The notes under the pieces are model-generated. The model did not search any database, was not told the origin of the DNA, and saw only the letters and a list, made by a program, of their open reading frames with translations. From Gemmatimonadota bacterium (GTDB taxonomy: Bacteria > Gemmatimonadota > Gemmatimonadetes > Gemmatimonadales > GWC2-71-9), in NCBI GenBank assembly GCA_016720805.1, contig JADKJZ010000011.1, positions 1 through 64,000 on the forward strand: a stretch of DNA of 64,000 nucleotides. Direction: 5' to 3'. Positions 7,733 through 15,953 of this stretch are shown piece by piece; positions within the stretch are counted from its first letter, which is position 1; each line of letters begins with the position of its first letter. The position numbers and the translations under genes are program-made.

Positions 7733-7862
7733 GTCGTTGGTCGTTAGGGGTGGATGGCGTCATCCCGAACGAAGTGAGGGACCTGCGTGCCGGCTGATAC
7801 GCAGATCCCTCGCTCTGCTCGGGATGACACCCTAACGCCTAACGACTAACGACTAACGACTA
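7733..7862. repeat. GTCGTTA heptamer hairpin enclosing a REP-like palindrome
   Basis: Outer arms: GTCGTTG-GTCGTTA on the left and a right arm that reads GTCGTTA-GTCGTTA-GTCGTTA in reverse complement. Inside is a 70-bp palindromic element (7759-7828) with left arm GTCATCCCGAACGAAG...GAGGGACCTGCGTG and right arm ACGCAGATCCCTC...CGGGATGAC. The whole intergenic space between the exported protein and the MFS gene is this nested hairpin. Confidence 0.9.
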
Positions 7863-7872
7863 TCTTCCCCCC

Positions 7873-9114
7873 ATGCACGACCCCTGGGCCGCCCTCCGGC
7901 TGCCGGACTTCCGCCGCTTCCTGACGGCCCATTTCACCACGACGCTCGGGATTCAGATCCAGGGCGTCGTTGTCGCGTGGCAGATGTACCTCGACACCCA
8001 CGATCCGCTGGCGCTCGGATTGATCGGGCTGGCCGAGGCGCTCCCCAACATTGCGACGGCACTCTTTGCGGGGCACGTCGCCGACCGGATGGATCGGCGC
8101 AAGCTGGCGTTGCTCGCGACGAGCACGCTGTTGGCGTGTTCGCTGTCGCTGGCGATGCTGGCCGGGCTCAGCGGGGCGGCGGCGGAGCATCGAGTCCTCG
8201 GTGCGTACCTGGTGATCGCGGTGAGTGGTGTTGCGCGCGCCTTCCTGCAGCCGGCGCGGACGGCGCTCGCCGCGGCGATGGTGACGCGCGAGGTGCAGGC
8301 CAACGCCGTGACGTGGCGCAGCACCACGTGGCAGCTCGGTGCCGTGGTGGGTCCGGCGCTCGGCGGGATCCTCAATGTCTGGCTCGGTGCGCAGGGGAGC
8401 TATCTGGTCGACGCGTCGCTGATCGTGGTCGCGCTGGTGGCGCTGTTCGCGATCCGGTTCCGCGGGGCACCGCCCGTTGCCGAGGTGGCCGAACCGATCC
8501 GCGAGTCACTCGCCGCGGGAATCCGCTTCCTGCGCGGGCAGCAGGTGCTCCTCGGTGCGATGACGCTCGATCTCTTCTCGGTGCTCTTCGGTGGGGCGGT
8601 GGCGCTGCTGCCGATCTTCGCGGCCGACATCCTGCACGTCGGCGCCTGGGGGCTTGGCGTGTTGCGCGCGGCGCCGGCGGTCGGCGCGGTCGCGATGTCG
8701 CTGGTGCTGGCCTGGCGGCCACCGATGCCGCGCGCGGGGCGGGCGCTGCTCTTCGCCGTGGCGTGGTTCGGCCTCTTCACGATCGGCTTCGGACTGGCGC
8801 GCACCCTCTGGTTGTCGACCCTCTTCCTGGTGCTCACCGGCGCCGCCGACATGGTCTCGGTCGTGGTTCGGTCCACGCTGCTGCAGTTGCTCGTTCCCAA
8901 TCACCTGATGGGACGGGTCACCAGCGTGAATCAGATCTTTGTCGGCTCGAGCAACGAGATCGGCTCCTTCGAGTCCGGCCTCGCGGCGCGGCTGATCGGC
9001 GCCGTCCCCGCCGTCCTGCTCGGCGGCGGCGTCACCTTGGCGGTCGTGGGCGGGACGTGGCGGTGGGCGCCGAAGCTGAGAGCGGTGGGGAGGCTGGACG
9101 AGGTGGGGAGGTGA
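7873..9114 (+). CDS. MFS transporter, EntS/MFS_3-like
   Basis: A 413-residue inner-membrane transporter with about twelve hydrophobic segments. The MFS loop motif between TM2 and TM3 is present as GHVADRMDRRKL. The sequence resembles the enterobactin exporter-like (MFS_3) branch: short N-terminal tail WAALRLPDFRRFLTAHFTTTLG, AFLQPARTALAAAMVTREVQANAV, and the late motif VPNHLMGRVTSVNQIFVGSSNEIGSFESG. Members export siderophores or drugs; no siderophore genes are nearby, so the substrate is open. The gene stands alone between two intergenic repeats, and its TGA stop is formed by the start of the downstream GATGGAT repeat. Confidence 0.85.
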   Translation: MHDPWAALRLPDFRRFLTAHFTTTLGIQIQGVVVAWQMYLDTHDPLALGLIGLAEALPNIATALFAGHVADRMDRRKLALLATSTLLACSLSLAMLAGLSGAAAEHRVLGAYLVIAVSGVARAFLQPARTALAAAMVTREVQANAVTWRSTTWQLGAVVGPALGGILNVWLGAQGSYLVDASLIVVALVALFAIRFRGAPPVAEVAEPIRESLAAGIRFLRGQQVLLGAMTLDLFSVLFGGAVALLPIFAADILHVGAWGLGVLRAAPAVGAVAMSLVLAWRPPMPRAGRALLFAVAWFGLFTIGFGLARTLWLSTLFLVLTGAADMVSVVVRSTLLQLLVPNHLMGRVTSVNQIFVGSSNEIGSFESGLAARLIGAVPAVLLGGGVTLAVVGGTWRWAPKLRAVGRLDEVGR

Positions 9115-9180
9115 TGGATGATGGATGATGGATGGTGGAGGATCCATCATCTATCATCCATCATCTATCATCCATCATCC
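9112..9180. repeat. ATGATGG heptamer inverted repeat
   Basis: Three copies of ATGATGG and one ATGGTGG are followed, around a central GGATCC, by five copies of ATCATCC/ATCATCT, the reverse complement. The structure spans the convergent ends of the MFS and VKOR genes and supplies the MFS stop codon. It could fold into a stem of about 30 bp and terminate both transcripts. Confidence 0.9.
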
Positions 9181-9624
9181 CTTGACTCGCTTCCAGTCCA
9201 TCCACACCAAGATGCTATGCAGCGTGATCGTCACCGCCGAGACCGCGCACCAGGGGCAGAAGGTCTTGAGGACGATGAACTCGCCGTACTTGAGGCGCAG
9301 CGTGAAGAGGAAGGCGGGGTAGACCATCAGCGCCAGCAGCTTCGTGGTCCGGGGGTCGCGGATCCACTTCGGCTGCACCCCGATCATCGCCGTGATGAAG
9401 ACCATGGTGTAGCCGACCGCCCCGATCAGGGCGACGTCAACCCCGAAGAGGTAGCCGTAGGGCGAGAATTGGGCGATCTCGCAGCCGTGATTGGCGGTGC
9501 AGGCCAGTTGGCCGGCGAGGCCGATCTTCCAGAGATGGAGGTACGTGGCGACCACCCCGGAGACGAGGGCGGTCAGGGCAATCCAGTGGCGCGGCGTCAG
9601 GCCGTCATCGTCGGGGGCGGACAT
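9175..9624 (-). CDS. VKOR-family thiol oxidoreductase
   Basis: A 149-residue inner-membrane protein with four membrane segments that would reoxidise a periplasmic thioredoxin-like partner and pass electrons to quinone, replacing DsbB. The two cysteine pairs of the vitamin K epoxide reductase family are visible: the loop pair in CTANHGC (near residues 42-48) and the redox centre CPWC near residue 121, with the usual FSPYGYLFGVDVALIGAVGY between them. No thioredoxin domain is fused, unlike in many actinobacterial and cyanobacterial VKORs, so a separate DsbA-like partner is expected elsewhere. It is divergent from prfC, with about 60 bp between the starts. Confidence 0.9.
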   Translation of the reverse strand: MSAPDDDGLTPRHWIALTALVSGVVATYLHLWKIGLAGQLACTANHGCEIAQFSPYGYLFGVDVALIGAVGYTMVFITAMIGVQPKWIRDPRTTKLLALMVYPAFLFTLRLKYGEFIVLKTFCPWCAVSAVTITLHSILVWMDWKRVKG

Positions 9625-9686
9625 GGCCGGAGTCTAGCGACGGGGCCGCCCGGACGGAACGGTGGGGATGGTATCTTTGCCCCCCT

Positions 9687-11291
9687 ATGGCTGACCTGAC
9701 CCCCGAGGCGTTGGCGGCATTGATCGCCCGCCGACGCACCTTCGCGATCATTTCGCACCCCGACGCCGGCAAGACGACGCTGACGGAGAAGCTCCTCCTG
9801 TACGGCGGTGCGATCCACCTCGCGGGGTCGGTCAAGGCGCGCCGCGCCGCACGTCATGCCACGTCGGACTGGATGGCGCTCGAACAGCAGCGCGGCATCT
9901 CGGTGACCTCGAGCGTGATGCAGTTCGAATACCTTGGCTATCAGGTCAACCTGCTCGACACCCCCGGTCACGCCGACTTCTCCGAGGACACTTACCGCAC
10001 GCTGGTCGCGGCCGACTCGGCGGTGATGCTGCTCGACAATCGTCGCGGCGTCGAGGAACGGACCCGGCAGCTCTTTGAAGTCTGCAAGATGCGCCGGATG
10101 CCGATCTTCTCCTTCGTCAACAAGTGCGACCGCCCCGGAGGCGATCCGCTCCAGCTCATCGGCGACGTCGAGACGGACCTCGGGATCGACATCCATCCCG
10201 TGACCTGGCCGGTGAACACGGCGAGCGGCTTCGTCGGCGTGGCCGATCGCCGCCGGCGCGAGGTGCTGCTCTTCGATCGCGGCGGCGACCACGGCGCGGC
10301 GATGGTCGAGACGCGCCGCATTCCGCTCGGCGACGGCACGCTGGCCGACGCGATCGGCAGCGAGGCCGTGGCCACCCTGCAGAACGAACTCGACCTGCTC
10401 GAGGCCGCGGGCCATCCGTGGGACGAGGAGGCGATCCGCAACGGCACGCTCTCGCCGATGTTCTTCGGCTCGGCGCTCACCAACTTCGGCGTCGAACCGT
10501 TCCTGCACGACTTCCTGGCCGTGGCGCCGGGGCCGTTGCCGCGCCCGATCGACGGGGGCGGTGAGGTCCAGCCGACCGACCCGGAGTTCACCGGCTTCGT
10601 CTTCAAGATCCAGGCGAACATGGATCCGAAGCATCGCGATCGGATCGCCTTCGTGCGCGTCTGCTCCGGCCGCTTCGAGGCGGGGATGACCGTCACGCTC
10701 GCGCGCACCAAGAAGACGCTCCGGCTGGCGCAGCCGCAGCAGTTTCTCGCCCGCGAACGCACCGAGATCGAGGAGGCCTTCCCGGGCGACGTGATCGGCA
10801 TCCTCGATCGCGGCAACCTGCGCGTCTCCGATTCGCTCTCGCTCAAGGGCGACATCGCCTTCAGCGGCATTCCGCGCTTCGCCCCGCAGCACTTCGCCCG
10901 CGTGGTGATCGCCGATCCGCTCCGCCGCAAGCATCTCGACACCGGGCTCCGGCAGCTCGGCGAGGAAGGAGCGGTCCAGGTGTTCTACCAGGAATCCATT
11001 GCCGGACCGGTGCCGATCGTCGGCGCCGTCGGCATGCTGCAGTTCGACGTGCTGATCTTCCGCCTGCTCAACGAATACGGCGCGCCGTGCCGGCTCGAGC
11101 CGCTCCCCTTCCGCCATGCCCGCTGGGTCCGCGGCCCCGAGGAGACGATCGAGCAGATGGTCGAGGGACGCGCCCGCATGCGGCTCTTCGATGCCAAGGG
11201 ACAGTCGATCATCCTCTTCGAGGACGAATGGGCGCTGCGGCACACGATGAACAAGGGGGAGGGGTTGGAGTTCCTGGAGGCGGCGCCGTAG
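9687..11291 (+). CDS. prfC: Peptide chain release factor 3
   Basis: A 534-residue GTPase that recycles RF1/RF2 from the ribosome after peptide release. The G motifs are in order: SHPDAGKTT (P-loop near residue 24), the switch region EQQRGISVTSSVMQF, DTPGH near 92 and NKCD near 147. The length and the RF3-specific SHPDAGKTTLTEKLLLYGGAIHLAGSVKAR and TSDWMALEQQRGISV segments separate it from EF-G. One oddity is DNRRGVE where many RF3 proteins have DAAKGVE; the G4 variant NKCD keeps the essential Asn, Lys and Asp. It is a single-gene unit that ends at a nested heptamer hairpin. Confidence 0.95.
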   Translation: MADLTPEALAALIARRRTFAIISHPDAGKTTLTEKLLLYGGAIHLAGSVKARRAARHATSDWMALEQQRGISVTSSVMQFEYLGYQVNLLDTPGHADFSEDTYRTLVAADSAVMLLDNRRGVEERTRQLFEVCKMRRMPIFSFVNKCDRPGGDPLQLIGDVETDLGIDIHPVTWPVNTASGFVGVADRRRREVLLFDRGGDHGAAMVETRRIPLGDGTLADAIGSEAVATLQNELDLLEAAGHPWDEEAIRNGTLSPMFFGSALTNFGVEPFLHDFLAVAPGPLPRPIDGGGEVQPTDPEFTGFVFKIQANMDPKHRDRIAFVRVCSGRFEAGMTVTLARTKKTLRLAQPQQFLARERTEIEEAFPGDVIGILDRGNLRVSDSLSLKGDIAFSGIPRFAPQHFARVVIADPLRRKHLDTGLRQLGEEGAVQVFYQESIAGPVPIVGAVGMLQFDVLIFRLLNEYGAPCRLEPLPFRHARWVRGPEETIEQMVEGRARMRLFDAKGQSIILFEDEWALRHTMNKGEGLEFLEAAP

Positions 11292-11292
11292 G

Positions 11293-11455
11293 AGTCATTA
11301 GTCATTGGTCGTTAGTCGTTAGACTCTCAATTACCGTCATCCCGAGCAGCGCGAGGGATCTGCGTGGCAGCCAGCACGCAGGTCCCTCACTTCGTTCGGG
11401 ATGACAGTGTTCACACCCTAACGACCAACGACTAACGACTAACGACTAACGACTC
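11293..11455. repeat. GTCRTTA heptamer hairpin enclosing a REP-like palindrome
   Basis: Left arm GTCATTA-GTCATTG-GTCGTTA-GTCGTTA; right arm is the complement with four or five units and ends at the selO stop codon. Between them is a 70-bp palindrome (11336-11405) with GTCATCCCGAGC...GAGGGATCTGCGTG and CACGCAGGTCCCTC...TCGGGATGAC. The layout is the same as at 7733-7862, but individual units differ, so the two copies have diverged or formed independently. Confidence 0.9.
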
Positions 11456-12929
11456 AACTGCTACAACTCACCACCACCTCCCCCATCCCCTCCGCCGGCC
11501 CCACCGCGTATCGCTCCATCCCGGGATGCTCGTCGTACGGCGACCGGAGCAAGGTCATCACCCGTTGGAGCGGCGCCGTGTCGCGCGCCTCCGCGGCCTC
11601 GATCACTTCCTGCGCGATCCAGTTCCGCAACACGTACTTCGGATTGACGGCGGCCATCGCGGTGCGGCGATGGGCAGCGGGCACGGTCTCGTCGGCGACG
11701 CGGGCCAGCCACCGCTCCAGCCACGGATCGAGCAGCGCCGGCGCGGCGACTGCGTCGGCGAGTGCGACGAGCGTCTCAGGACGGCTCGCGTCGACCGCCG
11801 AGAGGAGGCGGAAGGTGCTGGTATAGTCCGCACCGGCGCGGTGCATGAGCGTGAAGAGATCGCTGGCGAGCTCGCCGTCGCCGTCGAGTCGGCGTGCCAG
11901 GCCGATCTTGGCGCGGACCAGCGTGTCCATCGTGGCCTCGAAGGTGGCCCGATACGATTCGAGCGCGGCGAGCGCCGGCTCCTGCGCCACCAGCGGAAAG
12001 AGCGCCTCGCCGAGGCGCGCGCAATTCCAGAGACCGATGCGCGGCTGCTGGTCGAAGGCGTACCGCCCGCTCGGGTCGGAGTGGTTGCAGATGAAGCCGG
12101 GGTCGTAGCGCTCCAGCCAGCCGTAGGGACCGTAGTCGAGCGTCAGGCCGAGGATCGACATGTTGTCGGTGTTCATCACGCCGTGCGCGAAGCCCACCGC
12201 GGTCCACTGCGCCATCAGCCGCGCCGTCCGGTCCACGATCTCGCGGTACCACGCGGCGTAGCGCTGCTGGACAGGCAAGGCGAGGCACTCGGGGAAATGG
12301 TGCTCGATCACATGGTCGGCGAGGAGCCGCACCTCGTCGGTCTGCTTCCGCGATGCGAAGAGCTGGAAGGAGCCGAAGCGCACGTGCGAAGGTGCCACGC
12401 GTACGAGGACGGCCGCGGTCTCCGCGCGTTCGCGGTACACCGGGGCATCGCTGCCGGCGATCGCGAGGGCGCGGGTGGTCGGCACGCCGAGGCCATGCAT
12501 CGCCTCGCCCGCGAGGTACTCGCGGATCGTGGAGCGGAGCACCGCGCGGCCGTCACCCATCCGCGAGAAGCGCGTCATCCCGGCGCCCTTCAACTGCACG
12601 TCCCAGTGTTGATGGTTGCCGCTGGCGACCTCGCCGAGGAGGATGGCGCGGCCGTCGCCGAGTTGCGGCACCCAGACGCCGAACTGATGGCCGGCATAGA
12701 TCGCCGCGACCGGGTCGGTGCCCGGCAGGGTCAGGTTGCCCGCGACCCAGGCGAGGAAGTCGGGATCGTCGGCGGCGGCGGGGTCCAGATCGAGCAGGGC
12801 GGCGACGTCGGGATTGAAGGCGACCAGCCAGGGGTCGGGGAGCGGCGTCGGCCCCACCCGCTCGCCGAAGGCGTCGGGGAGGGAGGCGAAGCGATTGTCC
12901 CAGGTCAGCGCGTGCAGGGGGCGAAGCAT
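11454..12929 (-). CDS. selO: Protein adenylyltransferase SelO (YdiU)
   Basis: A 491-residue pseudokinase-fold enzyme that transfers AMP from ATP to hydroxyl side chains of target proteins, linked to oxidative stress. Family blocks are clear: AIYAGHQFGVWVPQLGDGRAILLGE, WDVQLKGAGMTRFSRMGDGRAVLRSTIREYL, SEAMH-like GEAMHGLGVPTTRAL, VAPSHVRFGSFQ, HGVMNTDNMSILGLTLDYGPYGWL and NPKYVLRNWIAQEVI. The protein ends CSS; in eukaryotic SelO the equivalent Cys is selenocysteine, so this is the cysteine form. The gene is single, convergent with prfC. The ATG at 12929 starts a typical N-terminus (HALTWDNRFASLP). Confidence 0.95.
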   Translation of the reverse strand: MLRPLHALTWDNRFASLPDAFGERVGPTPLPDPWLVAFNPDVAALLDLDPAAADDPDFLAWVAGNLTLPGTDPVAAIYAGHQFGVWVPQLGDGRAILLGEVASGNHQHWDVQLKGAGMTRFSRMGDGRAVLRSTIREYLAGEAMHGLGVPTTRALAIAGSDAPVYRERAETAAVLVRVAPSHVRFGSFQLFASRKQTDEVRLLADHVIEHHFPECLALPVQQRYAAWYREIVDRTARLMAQWTAVGFAHGVMNTDNMSILGLTLDYGPYGWLERYDPGFICNHSDPSGRYAFDQQPRIGLWNCARLGEALFPLVAQEPALAALESYRATFEATMDTLVRAKIGLARRLDGDGELASDLFTLMHRAGADYTSTFRLLSAVDASRPETLVALADAVAAPALLDPWLERWLARVADETVPAAHRRTAMAAVNPKYVLRNWIAQEVIEAAEARDTAPLQRVMTLLRSPYDEHPGMERYAVGPAEGMGEVVVSCSS

Positions 12930-13063
12930 GGGTGAAAACTAGGCGCGTTGGGGAGTCGGCGTTCCACTCATGCAACGTTGCGACTTGAAACTACCGGACC
13001 GCTGACTACGTTCCTTCTCTATCGCTCCGGATCTCCCGGGGCCGCTCAGGCAGGAGGTTGTGC

Positions 13064-13765
13064 ATGACACCGAAAGACTGGATCAAGATCGTGGCCGGGA
13101 TGCTCGGGATCTTCCTCGTCGGGATGATCGTCGTCTCGGGCGTCAACGCCGGCAAGCGCAAGGTCGGCGAGATCGCGAACACCTCCTCGACGCTGACCAT
13201 TCCGATGCTCGGCGCGCCGTTCCGGATCAACGACCTGAAGCTCGGATCGCTGCAGCGGTTGCAGGTCCAGCGCAGCGCGCCGGACCGGATCGAGGGCTTC
13301 GAGCTGACGATCACGCTGAATGACAGCGTCGACGTCGAGCGGTTCGCCAACTGCGAGCTGACGGTCACCGATGCCAAGCAGATCGACAACAAGATGCACT
13401 TCGCCTGCCTCACCGAGGCGGACAGCGGCTTTGCCGATCTGGTCCAGTTCGGCACCATCACCTTCAAGCCGTCGGGCCAGCGCCATCGCCTGATGCTCCC
13501 GAGCTCCGTCGCGGAGGACCTGCGGAACGGCACCGATGGTCAGGCGAACGACACGGTCTCCCGTCGGGACAGCGCCGGCAACGTCAACATCAAGATCAAC
13601 GGCGAGCAGGTCGTTGATATCCAGGGCAGCGACTCCGGCGGGCGGATCCAGATTCGGGACCCGAAGACCGGCAAGCTGATCGTCGACATCCAGGGCGGCG
13701 AGAACGGCGGGACGGTCAAGATCGACGGCAAGACCACCGCCAAGGCGACGTCCACCGGGCACTGA
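13064..13765 (+). CDS. Membrane-anchored protein of unknown function
   Basis: A 233-residue protein I cannot assign. The start is the ATG at 13064, six bases after a perfect AGGAGG. Residues about 6-28 (IKIVAGMLGIFLVGMIVVSGV) form one membrane anchor, leaving the rest outside the cytoplasm or, less likely, inside. Two cysteines (NCELTV and HFACLT) about 25 residues apart could form a disulfide. The C-terminal third contains an internal repeat: EQVVDIQGSDSGGRIQI and KLIVDIQGGENGGTVKI, which looks like a small beta-hairpin repeat. It is divergent from selO and is closed by a strong hairpin 28 bases after its stop, so it is probably transcribed alone. Confidence 0.6.
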   Translation: MTPKDWIKIVAGMLGIFLVGMIVVSGVNAGKRKVGEIANTSSTLTIPMLGAPFRINDLKLGSLQRLQVQRSAPDRIEGFELTITLNDSVDVERFANCELTVTDAKQIDNKMHFACLTEADSGFADLVQFGTITFKPSGQRHRLMLPSSVAEDLRNGTDGQANDTVSRRDSAGNVNIKINGEQVVDIQGSDSGGRIQIRDPKTGKLIVDIQGGENGGTVKIDGKTTAKATSTGH

Positions 13766-13793
13766 TTCTCCCACAGCCCGCCGATGGTGTTAT

Positions 13794-13821
13794 GCTCCCG
13801 GCCGGAATCCCGGCCGGGAGC
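13794..13821 (+). terminator. Intrinsic terminator hairpin
   Basis: GCTCCCGGCCGG, a four-base loop and the exact complement CCGGCCGGGAGC form a 12-bp stem, followed by GCTTTGTG with only a weak T-tract. It separates the membrane-anchored protein gene from the ABC-F gene. Confidence 0.75.
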
Positions 13822-13871
13822 GCTTTGTGTGCCCGGCGCGGCCGTTTGCCTTCTTCGTGTGATAGGGTGTC

Positions 13872-15803
13872 ATGACGCTGCTTTCCGCCTCCAGTCTCGC
13901 CGTCATCTTCGGCGCGGACACGCTCTTCCAGGACATCACCTTCACCGTGATGGAAGGGGACCGCTGGGGCATCATCGGCCGGAACGGGAGCGGCAAGACC
14001 ACCCTGATGGACATCGTCACCGGCAAGCGCGCGCCGGACCGCGGCAGCATGGCGCGGATCAGCGGGCTCCGGGTCGCGGTGATGGACCAGTACCGCGACC
14101 TGGGCGGCGAGAAGACGGTGTGGGATGCCGCGGCACTTGGCTTCAAGGAGCTCTTCGCGCTGGAGCGCGATCTCGCCGTGCAGGCCGACGCCCTCGGCAC
14201 CGCCGGCGACGCGCTGACGCAGGCCCAGCTCGACAAGTATTCCCACGACCTCGAGCGCTTCGAGCGCGAGGGAGGCTACGCCGCGGCCGCTCGCGTCGAT
14301 GCCGTGCTCGCCGGCCTCGGCTTCGACCCCGAGGTGTCCCGCACGCGTGACGTCGCCTCGCTCTCGGGGGGTGAGCGCGGTCGCCTGGCGCTCGCGGGAC
14401 AGCTCGCCGCCCCGGCCGACCTGCTGATCCTCGACGAACCGACCAACCACCTCGACATCGCCACGGCGCGCTGGCTCGAGGAGTACCTGAAGAGCATCGA
14501 CGAGGCGGTCCTGCTGATCTCCCACGACCGTGCCTTCCTCGATGCGGTGGTCGATCACGTGCTGCATCTCGAGGCGAAGAGCGCGTCGGTGTACGAGTGC
14601 GGCTACTCGGAATTCATCGAGCAGCGTGCCGAGCGCCGCAGCGCGGCGATGCGCGCCTTCCGGAAGCAGGACTCGAAGATCGCCGCCGAGGAGGACTTCA
14701 TCCGGCGCAACATCGCCGGCGGCAACTCGTCGCAGGCCAAGGGGCGGCGCAAGCGGCTGGAGCGGGTGCCGCGGCTGACGCCGCCGCCGGGCGAGGAAGG
14801 GGCGATGTCGGTCTCGTTCACCGCTGGTGATCGTGGCGGCGATCAGGTGCTGGCCGCGGAGAAGCTCGAGGTGGCCGTGGAAGGCCGCACGCTGCTGCGG
14901 CCGTGGTCGGGCATTCTCCGGCGTGGCGACCGCGTCGGACTGGTGGGTCCGAACGGCGCCGGGAAGTCGACGCTGCTCAAGACGCTGCTTGGTGAACGGC
15001 CGGCCGAGGGCGGCGCCGTGCGCATCATGCCGGCGACGCGCGTGGCGTACTATCGCCAGGACCTCGGTGACGTCGACCCGCAGAAGTCGCTCTACGACCT
15101 GATCGCCGATCGGCGGGCGATGTGGACGCGCGGCCAGATCCAGGGGCACCTGGGCCGCTTCGATTTCTCGGGCGACAGCGTGTTGCGTCGGGCCGGGTCG
15201 CTCTCGGGTGGCGAGCGGGCGCGCGTGGCCCTCGCGTTGATGATGCTGGCCGATGCCAACCTGCTGGTCTTCGACGAGCCGACCAACCACCTCGACGTCG
15301 AATCGATCGAGGCGCTCGAAGACGCCATTTCGGGCTATGACGGCTCGGTACTGCTGGTCTCCCACGACCGCGCGCTGCTGCAGCAGCTGGCGACGCGCAT
15401 CTGGGCGTTCGAGGACGGGATGCTGTATGACTATCCCGGTCGCTTCGACGAGTGGGAGGCCGATGCCGGCTCGCGCCGCACGGCGCGGCTCGCCGCCGAG
15501 GCCGAGACGAAGCGTCGGGCGGCCGCCCGACACAGTGCCCCGCCGCCGAAGGATGCCTCGGCGGAGGAGGCCAAGCGGCGGCGCGCGCGGGAGCGGGCGG
15601 TCGAGGAGGCCGAGGCGCTGGTGGCGAAGCACGAGGGGGAGCTGGCTGCCCTCGAGGCCTCCCTGGGCGACCCGGCGCTGTACGGCGGCACCGACCGGGG
15701 GGGGATCAGCACCCTGACGGCGGCGAGGGACGCCGAGCGTCGGAAGCTGGACGAGGCGATGTCGGCGTGGGAAGCGGCGATTGCGGCACTCGATCGCCCC
15801 TGA
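13872..15803 (+). CDS. ABC-F ATPase, Uup-like
   Basis: A soluble 643-residue protein with two ABC ATPase domains and no membrane segments, as in the ABC-F translation factors. Domain 1 has GRNGSGKTT near residue 38 and LSGGERGR/LLILDEPTNHLD; domain 2 has GPNGAGKST and LSGGERAR/LLVFDEPTNHLD. The linker between them (about 235-310) is the basic helical P-site tRNA interaction motif. A C-terminal charged coiled coil (about 550-643) resembles Uup, which is otherwise the closest fit in length; EttA lacks it. Uup-type proteins act on ribosomes and influence ribosome assembly. The gene stands between a terminator and the cbb3 oxidase operon. Confidence 0.85.
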   Translation: MTLLSASSLAVIFGADTLFQDITFTVMEGDRWGIIGRNGSGKTTLMDIVTGKRAPDRGSMARISGLRVAVMDQYRDLGGEKTVWDAAALGFKELFALERDLAVQADALGTAGDALTQAQLDKYSHDLERFEREGGYAAAARVDAVLAGLGFDPEVSRTRDVASLSGGERGRLALAGQLAAPADLLILDEPTNHLDIATARWLEEYLKSIDEAVLLISHDRAFLDAVVDHVLHLEAKSASVYECGYSEFIEQRAERRSAAMRAFRKQDSKIAAEEDFIRRNIAGGNSSQAKGRRKRLERVPRLTPPPGEEGAMSVSFTAGDRGGDQVLAAEKLEVAVEGRTLLRPWSGILRRGDRVGLVGPNGAGKSTLLKTLLGERPAEGGAVRIMPATRVAYYRQDLGDVDPQKSLYDLIADRRAMWTRGQIQGHLGRFDFSGDSVLRRAGSLSGGERARVALALMMLADANLLVFDEPTNHLDVESIEALEDAISGYDGSVLLVSHDRALLQQLATRIWAFEDGMLYDYPGRFDEWEADAGSRRTARLAAEAETKRRAAARHSAPPPKDASAEEAKRRRARERAVEEAEALVAKHEGELAALEASLGDPALYGGTDRGGISTLTAARDAERRKLDEAMSAWEAAIAALDRP

Positions 15804-15953
15804 AAGAGGCCACTCCATCGTTTGATCGGGGTTTCCCAATTCCGACTGTTTTACTTGGTGGCAGGCTGAATCCCGACCCGTTACACTGCAATCGTTCCTT
15901 GGAGTTATCCAGGTGCGAGGCAGGGATCAATCACGAGGTCGGGAGGCGCGGGT

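Noticed and set aside
15818..15835. FNR/ANR box before ccoNO
   Set aside because: TTGATCGGGGTTTC has only the left half-site; no ATCAA follows at the right spacing.
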